Source: VRUE01 sp963805455 (lineage in GTDB: Bacteria; Actinomycetota; Thermoleophilia; Solirubrobacterales; 70-9). From it: a stretch of 64,000 nucleotides of DNA. The DNA is taken from assembly GCA_963805455.1 (NCBI GenBank), contig CAWDUJ010000003.1, positions 124,001-188,000 on the forward strand. Reading direction: 5' to 3'. Below are positions 1 to 9,334 of the stretch, piece after piece. A program made the position numbers and the translations under genes. Every line of letters begins with the position of its first letter. Positions within the stretch are counted from its first letter, which is position 1. The notes beneath the pieces were generated by a model. That model made no database searches, was not told where the DNA came from, and saw only the letters and a program-made list of their open reading frames with translations.

Positions 1-126
1 ACTCGACTTGCCCGACCCGGAGAGGCCGGTGATCACGATCAGCGCGTCGCGCGGCAGCTCAACGTCGATGTCCTTGAGGTTGTGCTCTCGGGCACCGGAA
101 ATCGAAATTCGCTCTGAGGCGGGCAC
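1..126 (-). CDS. uvrA: Excinuclease ABC subunit UvrA, N-terminal fragment (runs off the window)
   Basis: Only the first 42 codons lie in the window; the rest continues beyond base 1. The translation begins VPASERISISGAREHNLK and reaches GLSGSGKSS, the first Walker A motif of UvrA, directly after the ISGAREHNLKDIDVELPR segment typical of UvrA N-termini. UvrA is the ATPase that finds bulky DNA lesions and loads UvrB. The start is a GTG at base 126; no good ribosome binding site is visible. Its partner uvrB lies about 7 kb away on the same strand, so the pair is near each other but separated by unrelated genes. Identity is secure despite the short length. Confidence 0.93.
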   Translation of the reverse strand, partial: MPASERISISGAREHNLKDIDVELPRDALIVITGLSGSGKSS

Positions 127-201
127 TGGGACGATTCTACGCAGGCGAACAGATGTTCCCGTGAGCCTTCCGCTCCAGTCCTCAGTGGGGCGAATCCTGA
201 C

Positions 202-244
202 GCGAACGCACTTTGTCCCGCTATGCGGGAAGAAATGCGTTCGC
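202..244. repeat. Imperfect hairpin sharing CGAACGCACTTTGTC with a second site
   Basis: Arms 202-221 and 225-244 pair around a TAT loop with two mismatches and one wobble pair. The left arm contains CGAACGCACTTTGTC. The same 15 bases occur, on the opposite strand, in the hairpin at 26196-26236. Both candidate ATG codons of the downstream DUF559 gene (223 and 235) lie inside this structure, so it may hide the start of translation. Confidence 0.6.
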
Positions 245-1143
245 ACTCCGAGATCGCGCGCCTTGCTCGCAGCCAGCACGGAGTTGTCTCCCGTCGTCAG
301 CTGCTGGCCCTCGGATACTCGGGGAGCGCGATCGGCCGTATGACCGGCGCCCGCGTTCTCCATCCCCTCCACCGCGGCGCCTACGCCGTCGGCCACACGC
401 GGCTCTCGGACCACGGTCGCTGCCTCGCCGCGGTACTCGCCTGCGGTTCCGGGGCTCTGCTCAGCCATCTCGGGGCGGCATGGCTTTGGGGCCTCTGGCG
501 CTCGGCTCCGCGACGGTTCGACATCACTGTTCCGACGCGCGGCCACGGACGAAAGTCAATCCGGGTCCATCACGCCCCGGCCATCGAGGGCGAGGACCGC
601 AGAATCAAGGACGGCATACCCGTCACCGCACTCCCGCGGACCCTGATCGACCTTGCCCAGGCGGCGCCCCGCCGCCTACCGCGGGCGATCGAACGCGCGG
701 AGCAGCTGGAGATGTTCGACCTGACCGAGGTCGAACGGATGCTGAGGCGCTGCGGTGGCCACCATGGACGCGGGGCACTCGTCGCGGCGATCGCCGAATA
801 TCGCAAGCCGGCCTTCACGCGCTCAGGGCTCGAGCGCCGATTCCTCGCACTTGTGCACGAAGCGGGCCTTCCGCGACCGTCGGCGAACACCTTCGTCGCC
901 GGTTTCGAGATTGATGCGTACTGGGAGGCCGAGCGATTCGGGGTCGAACTCGACACCTATGACTTCCACGGCGGCCGGGTCGCCTTCGAGAGCGACAGGC
1001 TGCGCCAGGAGGACCTGAAGTTGGCCGGGATCGAGATCGTCCGGATCACCGGGCGGCGGCTGGACCTGGAACCGCAGGTGGTTATCGATCGACTGGGACA
1101 GCTCCTCGCCAACAGGGGTCGCGAGCGTGGCGACCCTCAGTAG
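235..1143 (+). CDS. AbiEi-like N-terminal domain plus DUF559 nuclease-fold protein
   Basis: A 302-residue protein. The first ~60 residues (IARLARSQHGVVSRRQLLALGYS, split here as IARLARSQHGVVS then RRQLLALGYS) form a winged-helix segment resembling the AbiEi antitoxin N-terminal domain. The C-terminal ~100 residues contain FGVELDTYDFH followed by a conserved DRLRQEDLKLAG stretch, matching the DUF559/Vsr-like PD-(D/E)XK fold. Such proteins are common as solitary genes in Thermoleophilia, and their substrate is not known to me. No partner toxin or methylase lies next to it, so a classic toxin-antitoxin pair is not supported. I prefer ATG 235, giving MRSHSEIARLARSQHG, over ATG 223. Both lie in a hairpin. 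Its last 7 bases overlap the convergent thioredoxin gene. Confidence 0.75.
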   Translation: MRSHSEIARLARSQHGVVSRRQLLALGYSGSAIGRMTGARVLHPLHRGAYAVGHTRLSDHGRCLAAVLACGSGALLSHLGAAWLWGLWRSAPRRFDITVPTRGHGRKSIRVHHAPAIEGEDRRIKDGIPVTALPRTLIDLAQAAPRRLPRAIERAEQLEMFDLTEVERMLRRCGGHHGRGALVAAIAEYRKPAFTRSGLERRFLALVHEAGLPRPSANTFVAGFEIDAYWEAERFGVELDTYDFHGGRVAFESDRLRQEDLKLAGIEIVRITGRRLDLEPQVVIDRLGQLLANRGRERGDPQ

Positions 1144-1874
1144 AGTGCGGTCGCCAGGCGGCGCCGGTACTCGCGCGCCGTGGGATCGGCCTGGTCGCCT
1201 TCGCTGAGGATTCCGACCACGGCGCGGCGGAGGTCCTCGCGGGTCTCGCCGTCTGCTTCGCCGATCGCCTCCAGGAGGCCCTCGAGGGCGACGTCGCGCT
1301 CACCCCGGTCGAGGGCCTCGAACGCCTCGCCGGCGACGCCCGCGCCTGCCAGGCGGATCCTCGCCGTGATCCCGTCGGCGGCGAAGTCCCCTTCGTGGGG
1401 CTCGACCGCGGCCAGGGCCTCTTCCTCGGCGCCGCGCTCGAGCCGCGCCCGCGCCAGCGCGACGGCGATGTCGGCCCGCCGCGGCTCGAGCTCGGAGGCC
1501 TCGCGCAGGGACAGCTCGTCGCCCGCAGCGAGGAGCTCGTCGGCCCGCGACGGAACCAGCGAGTCGAAGAACTCTTCGACTCGCGCCTTCGGCACGGCGC
1601 CGACGAATTCGGAGGCGATCTCTCCGTCGCGAAAGGCCTTCACCGCGGGTATGCCCTGGACCCGGTAGCGGGCGGAGATCGACTGATTCGAGTCGACGTC
1701 AACCTTGGCGAGGACGATCTGGCCGCCGCGTGAGGCCTCGGCGGCCTCGAGCGCCGGGGTCAGGGTCCGGCACGGCCCGCACCACTCGGCCCAGAAGTCG
1801 ACGACCACGGGGACCGTCCTCGAGCGCTCGATCACGTCGCGCTCGAAGGTCGCTTCGGTTACGTCAATCGCCAT
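1137..1874 (-). CDS. Thioredoxin-domain protein with C-terminal TPR-like region (CnoX/YbbN type)
   Basis: A 245-residue protein. Residues 1-110 are a thioredoxin domain with the redox motif W31-C-G-P-C35 inside VVDFWAEWCGPC, and a cis-proline region at GIPAVKAF. Residues ~115-245 are Ala/Glu/Arg-rich helices with TPR-like periodicity. This matches the CnoX/YbbN family, in which a thioredoxin domain is fused to TPRs and acts as a redox-active holdase. Active CxxC retention suggests it still does disulphide chemistry, unlike E. coli YbbN, which has SxxC. There is no signal peptide, so it is cytoplasmic. GAGG lies just upstream of ATG 1874. The terminator at 1890-1924 separates it from the MMPL gene. 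Confidence 0.85.
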   Translation of the reverse strand: MAIDVTEATFERDVIERSRTVPVVVDFWAEWCGPCRTLTPALEAAEASRGGQIVLAKVDVDSNQSISARYRVQGIPAVKAFRDGEIASEFVGAVPKARVEEFFDSLVPSRADELLAAGDELSLREASELEPRRADIAVALARARLERGAEEEALAAVEPHEGDFAADGITARIRLAGAGVAGEAFEALDRGERDVALEGLLEAIGEADGETREDLRRAVVGILSEGDQADPTAREYRRRLATALY

Positions 1875-1889
1875 CGCCTCAGATTAAAA

Positions 1890-1924
1890 GACGAGCGCCG
1901 CGGCCCTGGGCCGCGGCGCTCGTC
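1890..1924 (-). terminator. Rho-independent terminator of the MMPL gene
   Basis: A perfect 16-bp GC stem (1890-1905 with 1909-1924) and a 3-base loop. Read on the minus strand it is followed by TTTT. It lies 22 bases after the MMPL stop codon and just before the thioredoxin start, so it ends MMPL transcription. Confidence 0.85.
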
Positions 1925-1946
1925 GATCGGGTGTGCGGGCGCCTGC

Positions 1947-4137
1947 TTACGCCCGCGCGGGGTCAACCTCCGGCTCGGTGCCGCCGAACCTCGGCAGCCA
2001 ACCCAGCGAGGAGGGCAGGTACCAGTTGCGCTCGCCGAGCAGTGTCATCGCCGCCGGCAGCAGGATTGCCCGGACGATCGTGGCGTCGATCAGGACCGCG
2101 ACTGCGAGGCCGATCCCCATCTCCTTCATGTCGATCAGGGTCAGCGTGGCAAAGATCGAGAAGACCGCGACCATCACCAGGGCCGCGCTCGTCACCGTCC
2201 CCGCTGTGCTCGAGATTCCCTCACGCACCGCGTCGTCACTGCTCATCCCCCTCTCAATTCCCTCGCGGACCCGGCTCAGTATCAGCACGTGGTAGTCCAT
2301 CGAGAGGCCGAACAGGATCACGAACAGGAACATCGGTACCCAGGAGCTGACGCCCCCGTTTGAGTGGAAGCCGAGCAGGCTCTCACCCAGCCCATCCTGG
2401 AAAACGAGCACCAGGACCCCGTAGGCGGCGCCGACGGAGAGCAGGTTGAGGATGATCGCCTTGATCGGGACCACCAGCGACCGGAAGGTCACCAGCAGCA
2501 GGAGGAAGGCAAATCCGAGGACGAAGGCGATCACGAGCGGCAGCCGCTGGGCCAGCTGCTCGTTGAAATCCTTCGATTCGGCCGCTTGCCCGGTCACATT
2601 CACATCGGCGCCAGGGACGCCCGAGAACGCGCCCGGGACGATCTCGTTGCGGATCCGCTCCATCGCCGCCGTCGCGGTGCTGTCGCTCGAACTGCCGACG
2701 GTCGGCACTTCGATCGAGGCGACGGTGCCGTTGGCGCTGGTCCGCTCGGTCACCGGGCCGTTGACGACCCTGACCTCGCGGGCGTTCTGCTTGAGATCGC
2801 CGATCGCCGCCGCCACCGGGCCGGTGGTGACGTCGTCTGCCTTGACGACGACAGTCGAGCCCGCCGCTTCGCCCGGAAATGCTTCGGTGATCCGGTCGTA
2901 TGTCCTGACGATCGGGATCGTCCGCGGCATGTCGTCGGGGCCGGTGACGACCGTCTGCAGGCCGAACGCCGGCACCGAGAGGGCGACGAGGACACCGCCC
3001 GCGGCAACCAGTGAGACCACCGGGTGCCGCATGACGCCATCGACGACGCGGGTCCAGCCCGAGCGGCCGCCACGGCGGCCGACGATCCTGTGCAGGAACG
3101 GGATCCGCCCCTTCTCGACGCGGTCGCCCAGCGCCGAGAGGACTGCCGGCAGGACCGTGATCGAAGCGAACAGCGCGACCCCGACCACCGTCATCGTCGC
3201 AACTGCGAACGAGATGAAGGTCGAGTTGCCGCTCAGCAGCATCCCGGCCATCGCCGTGATCACCGTCACCCCGGAGACGAGGACAGCCCGCCCCGAGGTC
3301 GCCGCTGCGGCGGCCAGGGCCGCCTCTGCCGAGCGCCCGGCCCGGCGCTCGGCGCGCTCGCGACGCAGATAGAACAACGAGTAGTCGACGCCCACCGCCA
3401 GTCCGACGAGGACGACGACTGCGGAGACATTGGGATCCATCGGGACGACCTGGCTCGGCAATGCGAGCAAGCCCATCGTGGCGAGCACCGCCGAGAACGC
3501 CAGCAGCAGCGGCACCAGGGCCGCCACCAGGGCGCCGAAGGCGAGCACGAGGATGATCAGCGTGACCGGCAGCGAGGTCGTCTCGGCCTTGCTGAGGTCG
3601 TCGCTGAAGACAGCTTCCAGGGCTTTGCTGGCGCTGGCGTCACCCATCTCCTCGATCCGCATCCCCGGGTGACGGCGCTGGGCGGCGGCAACAGCGGCAA
3701 GGCTGCCGTCGACCTTTTCTTCCGCCGCTTCGTCGTCTCTGGGAAGTTGGAATTCGACCAGGGCCGAGTGCCCGTCGGAGGACACCTGGCCACCGCCGGA
3801 GACGGGCGAGCTGACCCGGCTCACCGCCGGCACCGCGGCGACGCTTCGGGTGACGTCGGCGATCGCGGATCGGAAGCCTCGGATCGTCGACGCTTTCACC
3901 GGTGCTCTGGACGAGGACGTTCTCGCTGTTGGCGGTCAGCTTCGCCTGTTCGAGCGCGACCTCGGCCCGACCGGACTCGCCCGACAAGGATTCGGCGTCG
4001 GTCAGCTGACGCTGGCCGACGGCGCCGCCGATCGCGAGCGAGACGACGACAAAGGCGAGCCACCCGAATATGGCCGCCTTGCGATGTCTCGCGCTCCATT
4101 CGGCGGCGCGGGCTGCGATGTTCATCCTGGCTTTCAT
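1947..4137 (-). CDS. MMPL/RND-family membrane transporter, frameshifted
   Basis: About 730 residues once a frameshift is repaired. The first part starts at ATG 4137 behind AAAGGA and has one N-terminal membrane helix (AAIFGWLAFVVVSLAIGGAV). The second part has two blocks of five to six membrane helices (for example VGVDYSLFYLRRERAE and FGLSMDYHVLILSRVREG) separated by extracytoplasmic loops, the MMPL duplication. The reading frame changes between about 3872 and 3884. The N-terminal frame ends in ...VDDP and the next frame resumes at FRSAIADV, as expected if one base is surplus. Total length 2191 nt is one more than a multiple of three. MMPL proteins export lipids or small hydrophobic compounds using the proton gradient; the substrate here is unknown. 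Either a recent pseudogene or a sequence error. Confidence 0.85.
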
Positions 4138-4277
4138 TGGGTTCCTTTCGGAGAGGTGGACTTGACGCAGCCAGGCTCCCAGCGCCAGGGGCCCGCTCCA
4201 ATGCGGCTGCCAGGTGTCTCGGCGTACGGGCGGCCGACCCCGATGGTGTGGTTACCCGTACCCCTGAAGGCCCGGGG

Positions 4278-4652
4278 ATGCAGGACAATCGGCCGGTGCC
4301 CACCTCCGTCCTGATAGTCGACGACCACCCCAGCTTCAGGCTCAGCGCCCGCCGGATGCTCACCGAGGAGGATCGCTTCGAGGTCGTCGGAGAGGCCGAG
4401 GACGGCGCCGCGGCGATCGTCGCGGCGCGCGACCTCGACCCCGACCTGATCCTGCTCGACGTCCAGCTCCCGGACCTCGACGGGTTCGAGGTCGCGGAGC
4501 GGCTGCGCGGAGCGGGCGCCCGCGGAACAATCGTCCTGACCTCGACCCGCGAGAGCTCGGACTTCGGCGACGAGATCGCCGCCAGCCCGGTCCAGGGGTT
4601 CGTCACCAAGGGGGAGCTGAGCGGCGCCAGTCTCGCCGCGCTGATCGTATGA
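4278..4652 (+). CDS. Single-domain response regulator (receiver only)
   Basis: A 124-residue receiver domain with no output domain. The acidic pair is in VLIVDDHPSF (D15, D16), the phospho-acceptor is D61 in LILLDVQLPDLDG, and K111 is in GFVTKGEL. It ends just after the receiver fold and its stop overlaps the start of the kinase gene (ATGA), so the two are translationally coupled. With the kinase and the NarL-type regulator downstream it forms a three-gene phosphorelay set, in which it could act as a phosphate sink or protein-interaction switch. The start is taken as ATG 4278; GTG 4296 is possible. It is divergent from the MMPL gene, which it might help regulate (inference only). Confidence 0.88.
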   Translation: MQDNRPVPTSVLIVDDHPSFRLSARRMLTEEDRFEVVGEAEDGAAAIVAARDLDPDLILLDVQLPDLDGFEVAERLRGAGARGTIVLTSTRESSDFGDEIAASPVQGFVTKGELSGASLAALIV

Positions 4653-6127
4653 CCGGACTGCGACGCGCGCTCATCGCCCTCGCGATCCTGGCCTTCGTGA
4701 TCGGGATCGCCTCGGTCGCACTGATCCTGACCAGCGACCACGCGAGTCCCCGCGCCCTCGCGGCCTCGCTGATCCTGGTCGCCGGTTGGGGCTTCGCCGG
4801 CACCGGTCTCTACGCCTGGGACAGGAGACCCGACAGCCGGGTCGGACCGCTGATGACCGCGATCGGCTTCACCTGGTTCTTCCAGGCCATGGAGGCGTCG
4901 GACATCAGCGCCATCTTCGTCATCGGGGCCTTCGGCCTCACGCTCCCCTACGCGATCCTCATCCACCTACTGATCAGTTTCCCGTCAGGCAGGCTCCGGG
5001 ACCGCCTGCAGCGGGCCCTCGTGGCGGTCGCCTATTTCATCACCGTCGTCATGCAGGCGGCGTGGATTCTCGTTGCCGACCCGGCGCGGGAAGGCTGCGA
5101 AGGATGCCCGGCGCAACCCGCCCCGATCGCCGGCCACGCGGCGCTGGGGGAAGCGATCAGCACCGCGCAGGGCTTGATCGCGATCCCGCTGGTGGTGCTG
5201 ACGGTTGCCCTCGTCTTTCAGCGCTGGCGGCGGAGCGATCCCGGAGAGCGCCGGGTCCTGACGCCGGTTCTCGCAACCGGCAGCCTGGCGTTCCTGTTCC
5301 TCCTCCTGCAGTTGGTCGCCGGCCAACTCGGGCTCGCCGAACAGATCGAAAAGACCGCGTTCATCGCCGCGATCGTCGCCTTCGCCTGCCTACCCTTCTC
5401 CTTCCTGATCGGGTTGCTGAGATCGCGGATCGGCCGCGCCGAGGAAGACCGGACGGCGCTGACCGCCGAGAACCAGGAACTGAACGCGGAGCTCGAGGCC
5501 AAGGTGACGGAGCTCCGAGCCTCCCGCACGCGCATCGTCGAGGCCGGCTACGCGGAGCGGCGCCGGGTCGAGCGCGACCTTCACGACGGCGCCCAGCAGC
5601 GGCTGGTCGCGCTGACGATGAGCCTGAGACTGGTCCGCGGAAAGATGGAGACCGAACCCGATGAGGCCGGCGAGCTCCTCGACGAGGCGATGGAGGAGTT
5701 GGGCGAGGCGACCCGCGAGCTGCGCGAGCTCGCCCGCGGGATCCACCCGGCGGTGCTCAGCGACCGCGGCCTCGAGGCAGCCGTCAGCGGGCTCGCCGAT
5801 CGCTCCCCGGTGCCGGTCGAGATTCTCGAGACCCCGTCCCAGCGGCTGCCCGCCCCGGTCGAGTCCGCAACCTACTTCGTGATCGCCGAGGCGCTGACGA
5901 ACGTCGCCCGCTACGCCGATGCCGAGGCCGCCACCGTGCGGGTGAGGCGCGACAACGGCGCGATCGAGGTCGAGGTGCGCGACGACGGGGTCGGCGGCGC
6001 CGACCCCGCGAACGGCACCGGCCTGCGCGGCCTCGAGGACCGGGTCTCCGCGCTCGAGGGCCGGCTCCTCGTCACCAGCCCCGACGGCGTCGGGACCACC
6101 GTGGTCGCGAGGATCCCTTGCGCGTAG
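4649..6127 (+). CDS. Membrane sensor histidine kinase, NarX/DesK class (HisKA_3)
   Basis: A 492-residue protein. Residues 1-255 contain seven or eight membrane helices. A coiled-coil linker (about 262-300, rich in E/L/K) follows. The dimerisation and phosphotransfer helix reads RRVERDLHDGAQQRL with the phosphorylated His at 312. The C-terminal ATPase domain has the N box (IAEALTNVARYADA) and G boxes (VRDDGVGG and GTGLRGLEDR). HisKA_3 kinases phosphorylate LuxR-type regulators, which fits the adjacent downstream gene whose start overlaps this stop. The membrane part has no recognised ligand domain, so the signal is unknown. Confidence 0.92.
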   Translation: MTGLRRALIALAILAFVIGIASVALILTSDHASPRALAASLILVAGWGFAGTGLYAWDRRPDSRVGPLMTAIGFTWFFQAMEASDISAIFVIGAFGLTLPYAILIHLLISFPSGRLRDRLQRALVAVAYFITVVMQAAWILVADPAREGCEGCPAQPAPIAGHAALGEAISTAQGLIAIPLVVLTVALVFQRWRRSDPGERRVLTPVLATGSLAFLFLLLQLVAGQLGLAEQIEKTAFIAAIVAFACLPFSFLIGLLRSRIGRAEEDRTALTAENQELNAELEAKVTELRASRTRIVEAGYAERRRVERDLHDGAQQRLVALTMSLRLVRGKMETEPDEAGELLDEAMEELGEATRELRELARGIHPAVLSDRGLEAAVSGLADRSPVPVEILETPSQRLPAPVESATYFVIAEALTNVARYADAEAATVRVRRDNGAIEVEVRDDGVGGADPANGTGLRGLEDRVSALEGRLLVTSPDGVGTTVVARIPCA

Positions 6128-6771
6128 TCGTCGCCGACGACTCGACCCTGTTGCGCGAGGGGGTCGTGCGGCTGTTGCAGGAGGCCGGGCTCGAGGTCGT
6201 CGGACAGGCTGCCGACGGCGAGGACCTGCTGCGGAAGGTCCGCGCACACAGGCCCGACGTCGCGGTCGTCGATGTGCGGATGCCGCCGACCCACACCGAC
6301 GAGGGGCTGAGGGCGGCGCGCGAAATCCGCGACGAGCTGCCCGACGTCGGCGTCCTCGTCCTCTCCCAGTACGTCGAGGTGGCCTACGCCCGGGAGCTGC
6401 TGGCCGAGAGCGCCGAGGGGCTCGGCTACCTGCTGAAGGACCGGGTCGGCGATGTCGACAGCCTTGCCGACGCGGTGCGCCGGGTCGGCAGCGGCGGCTC
6501 CGCCCTCGACCCCGAGGTCGTCTCGAGCATGCTCGGCCGGGCCCGCCGCGACGACCCGCTCGAGGACCTGACTCCACGCGAGCGCGAGGTTCTGGCGCTG
6601 ATGGCCGAGGGACGCTCGAACGGGGCGATCGCGACGGAGCTCGTCGTCACCGAACGCGCAGTCGAGAAGCACGTCACCGGGATCTTCTCAAAGCTCGACC
6701 TACCCTCCGGTGGCGCCGATCACCGCAGGGTCCTCGCCGTTCTCCGGTTCATCGATCAGCCGCCCAGCTGA
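6118..6771 (+). CDS. NarL/FixJ-family response regulator
   Basis: A 217-residue protein. The N-terminal receiver has D7 and D8 and the phospho-acceptor D52 in VVDVRMPP. The C-terminal LuxR-type helix-turn-helix reads LTPREREVLALMAEGRS then AVEKHVTGIFSKL. The start is TTG at 6118 and overlaps the kinase stop by ten bases, so the two are coupled. It is the expected DNA-binding output partner of the upstream kinase. Target genes are not evident from the sequence. Confidence 0.92.
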   Translation: MRVVVADDSTLLREGVVRLLQEAGLEVVGQAADGEDLLRKVRAHRPDVAVVDVRMPPTHTDEGLRAAREIRDELPDVGVLVLSQYVEVAYARELLAESAEGLGYLLKDRVGDVDSLADAVRRVGSGGSALDPEVVSSMLGRARRDDPLEDLTPREREVLALMAEGRSNGAIATELVVTERAVEKHVTGIFSKLDLPSGGADHRRVLAVLRFIDQPPS

Positions 6772-6844
6772 GGGGGGAGGTTGCGGGCGGAACCCGGGGG
6801 GGCATACGGTCGCACTGGGCAGGGAGCCCGACAAAGGAGAAGAG

Positions 6845-7222
6845 ATGTCGAACGTCGATACGACGAAGTCCGACTATGAGGCCTTCGGCCGCGGTGACCT
6901 CGCAACCCTCGGTGAGTCGTTCGCCGATGACGCGGTCTGGCTGACCTCAGACGAGCTGCCGCTCGGTGGGGAGACCCGGGGGCGCGACGCGATCCTCGAG
7001 AACTTCGCGCAGATCCCCAGCATCTGGAGCAGTTTCAGCCTCAACCCCGAAGAGTTCATCGACGGCGGCGACTACGTCGTCGTCCGCGGAACCCAGAGCG
7101 CCGGAAACGACAAGGGCAGCTTCGAGGCTCCGTTCGTGCACCTGCTCCAGTTCCGCGACGGGAAGGTGATCCGGGGCGAGTTCTACACCGACAGCGCCAA
7201 GGCAATGAAGCTGCTGGGCTAG
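6845..7222 (+). CDS. SnoaL-like / NTF2-fold protein
   Basis: A 125-residue protein starting at ATG 6845 behind a strong AGGAGAAGAG site. The sequence YEAFGRGDLATLGESFADDAVW and the later FRDGKVIRGEFYTD pattern are typical of small NTF2-fold (SnoaL/ketosteroid-isomerase-like) proteins. These are single-domain alpha+beta cones that bind or isomerise small hydrophobic ligands; most are uncharacterised. It overlaps the convergent uvrB gene by four bases. No substrate can be proposed. Confidence 0.8.
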   Translation: MSNVDTTKSDYEAFGRGDLATLGESFADDAVWLTSDELPLGGETRGRDAILENFAQIPSIWSSFSLNPEEFIDGGDYVVVRGTQSAGNDKGSFEAPFVHLLQFRDGKVIRGEFYTDSAKAMKLLG

Positions 7223-9216
7223 GTCCCGGCCCGCATCCCGTCGAGGTCGCGGCGGAGCTCCCTCAGCTCGTCGCGGATCCGCGCTGCCTCCTCGAAGCGG
7301 AGGTCGTCGGCTGCAGCCAGCATCTCCTCCTCGAGGGCGACGATCGTCCGCTCGAGCTCCTCGGGGTCCTTGAACTCCCCCGAGCGCCTGCCGCGGCGTT
7401 TGCGAGGAGCGCGGTCCTCCATCGCCAGGAACTCGGCCATCTCGGAGATCCCTTTGCGGACGGTCTCCGGTGTGATGCCGTGCTCCTCGTTGTAGGCGAG
7501 CTGGATCGCGCGGCGGCGGTCGGTCTCGCTGATTGCCGCCGCCATCGCGTCGGTCTCGCGGTCGGCGTACATCAGCACCGTCCCGTTGACGTTGCGGGCG
7601 GCGCGGCCGATCGTCTGCACGAGGCTCGTCTCGCCGCGGAGGAAGCCCTCCTTGTCGGCGTCGAGGATCGCGACCAGGGAGACCTCGGGGAGGTCGAGGC
7701 CCTCGCGCAGGAGGTTGACCCCGACGAGGACGTCGTACTCGCCGAGCCGCAGGTCGCGGATGATCTGGATCCGCTCCAGGGTGTCGATTTCGGAGTGCAG
7801 ATAGCGAACCCGGATCCCGTACTCGAGCAGATAGGCGGTCAGGTCCTCGGCCATCTTCTTGGTCAGGGTCGTCACCAGGACGCGGTCGCCGGCATCGGCC
7901 CTGACTTTGATCTCGTTCATCAGGTCGTCGATCTGGTTCTTCGTCTCACGGACCTCGATATCGGGGTCGATGATTCCGGTCGGACGGACGATCTGCTCGA
8001 CGACCCGGCTCGACTCGGCTTTCTCGAACGGGCCGGGGGTCGCCGAGACCATCACCAGCTGGTCGACGCGTTCGAGGAACTCGTCGAATTTGAGCGGCCT
8101 GTTGTCGATCGCCGACGGCAGCCGGAACCCGTAGTCGATCAGCGTCTGCTTGCGGGAGCGGTCCCCCTCGTACATCCCTCCGAGCTGGGGAATCGTCTGG
8201 TGGGACTCGTCGACGAAGACGACGAAGTCGTCGGGGAAGTAGTCGATGAGGGTGTGCGGCGGGCTGCCCTCGGGCCGTCCGTCGAGGATCCGTGAGTAGT
8301 TCTCGATCCCCGAGGTGAACCCGAGCTCCTTCAGCATCTCGATGTCGTAGGCGGTCCGCTGCCGCAGCCGGTGCGCCTCGAGCTGCTTGCCCTCAGCCTC
8401 GAGTTCGGTGGTGCGGGCGACGAGTTCGGCGCGGATCTCCTCGACGGCGCGCTCGAGGGTCTCATCCCTGGTCACGTAGTGCGACGCCGGCCAGACCGAG
8501 ACGTGGTCGATCTCGTCGAGGATCTCGCCGGTCAGCGGGTCGAAGTGCTGGACGCCCTCGATCTCGTCGCCGAAGAGGGCGATCCGGTAGGCCGACTCGG
8601 CGTAGGAGGGCATGATCTCCAGCACCTCGCCGCGGACCCTGAACGTCCCGCGGCCGAGGGCCGAGTCGTTGCGCTGGTACTGCATCTTCACCAGCTTCCG
8701 CAGCACCTCGTCGCGGTCGAGAGTTGCGCCGACTTTGAACAGCTGCATTTTTTCGTTGTACACCTGCGGTGAGCCGATCCCATAGATGCACGAGACCGAG
8801 GCGACGATGATCACGTCGCGGCGGGCGAAAAGCGCCGCGGTGGCGGCGTGGCGGAGGCGGTCGATCTCGTCGTTGATCGAGGAGTCCTTCTCGATGTAGA
8901 GGTCCTGAGCCGGGACGTAGGCCTCGGGCTGGTAGTAGTCGTAGTAGGAGACGAAGTACTCGACCGCGTTGTCGGGGAAGAACTCGCGGAACTCGTTGCA
9001 GAGCTGGGCGGCGAGCGTCTTGTTGTGGGCGATCACCAGCGAGGGCCGCTGCACCGCCTCGATCGTCGCCGCCATCGTGAAGGTCTTTCCGGTCCCGGTC
9101 GCCCCGAGCAGGGTCTGGAATCGGTCGCCGGAGCCGAGGCCCTCGGCGAGGCCGGCGATCGCCGTCGGTTGGTCGGCGGTCGGCGTGTAGGCGGGGTTGA
9201 GCTTGAAATCCGGCAT
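7219..9216 (-). CDS. uvrB: Excinuclease ABC subunit UvrB
   Basis: A 665-residue protein of normal UvrB length. Features in order: Walker A GATGTGKT (about 38-45), the damage-wedge beta-hairpin region SYYDYYQPEAYVP, helicase motifs including VFVDESHQT and the GRAARNVNG segment, and a C-terminal UVR domain (LRFEEAARIRDELRELRRDL) that binds UvrC. UvrB receives damaged DNA from UvrA and positions the dual incision. The start is ATG 9216. The stop of a micro-ORF (TAATG) overlaps this start. Longer in-frame extension upstream is possible but would run through the repeat cassette. Confidence 0.97.
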   Translation of the reverse strand: MPDFKLNPAYTPTADQPTAIAGLAEGLGSGDRFQTLLGATGTGKTFTMAATIEAVQRPSLVIAHNKTLAAQLCNEFREFFPDNAVEYFVSYYDYYQPEAYVPAQDLYIEKDSSINDEIDRLRHAATAALFARRDVIIVASVSCIYGIGSPQVYNEKMQLFKVGATLDRDEVLRKLVKMQYQRNDSALGRGTFRVRGEVLEIMPSYAESAYRIALFGDEIEGVQHFDPLTGEILDEIDHVSVWPASHYVTRDETLERAVEEIRAELVARTTELEAEGKQLEAHRLRQRTAYDIEMLKELGFTSGIENYSRILDGRPEGSPPHTLIDYFPDDFVVFVDESHQTIPQLGGMYEGDRSRKQTLIDYGFRLPSAIDNRPLKFDEFLERVDQLVMVSATPGPFEKAESSRVVEQIVRPTGIIDPDIEVRETKNQIDDLMNEIKVRADAGDRVLVTTLTKKMAEDLTAYLLEYGIRVRYLHSEIDTLERIQIIRDLRLGEYDVLVGVNLLREGLDLPEVSLVAILDADKEGFLRGETSLVQTIGRAARNVNGTVLMYADRETDAMAAAISETDRRRAIQLAYNEEHGITPETVRKGISEMAEFLAMEDRAPRKRRGRRSGEFKDPEELERTIVALEEEMLAAADDLRFEEAARIRDELRELRRDLDGMRAGT

Positions 9217-9284
9217 TACAACTGATCGCACTTCGGTCGCTGCGCAGGGCACCAGATTGCGACGCTTGCTCGCTCCGCGCTCAC
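9216..9284 (-). CDS. Micro-ORF cassette, copy 1 (uvrB leader)
   Basis: A 22-codon ORF from GTG 9284, beginning MSAERASV and ending in CDQL, with its TAA sharing one base with the uvrB ATG (TAATG). It is one of six related micro-ORFs in the window. This copy has drifted at its 3' end (AQRPKC instead of AQRAKR) and has lost the GAGG-like site seen in other copies. No same-strand gene lies directly upstream, so here it would act as a leader ORF of uvrB. Translation is unproven. Confidence 0.5.
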   Translation of the reverse strand: MSAERASVAIWCPAQRPKCDQL

Positions 9285-9334
9285 GCCCTGACCATAGCGA
9301 GCGCCCCTGGCGTCCTTTGAGAGACTGGCGATCG

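Noticed and set aside
235..1874. Toxin-antitoxin or restriction module around the AbiEi/DUF559 gene
   Set aside because: The neighbours are a thioredoxin-TPR protein and uvrA; no toxin, methylase or second small gene is adjacent.
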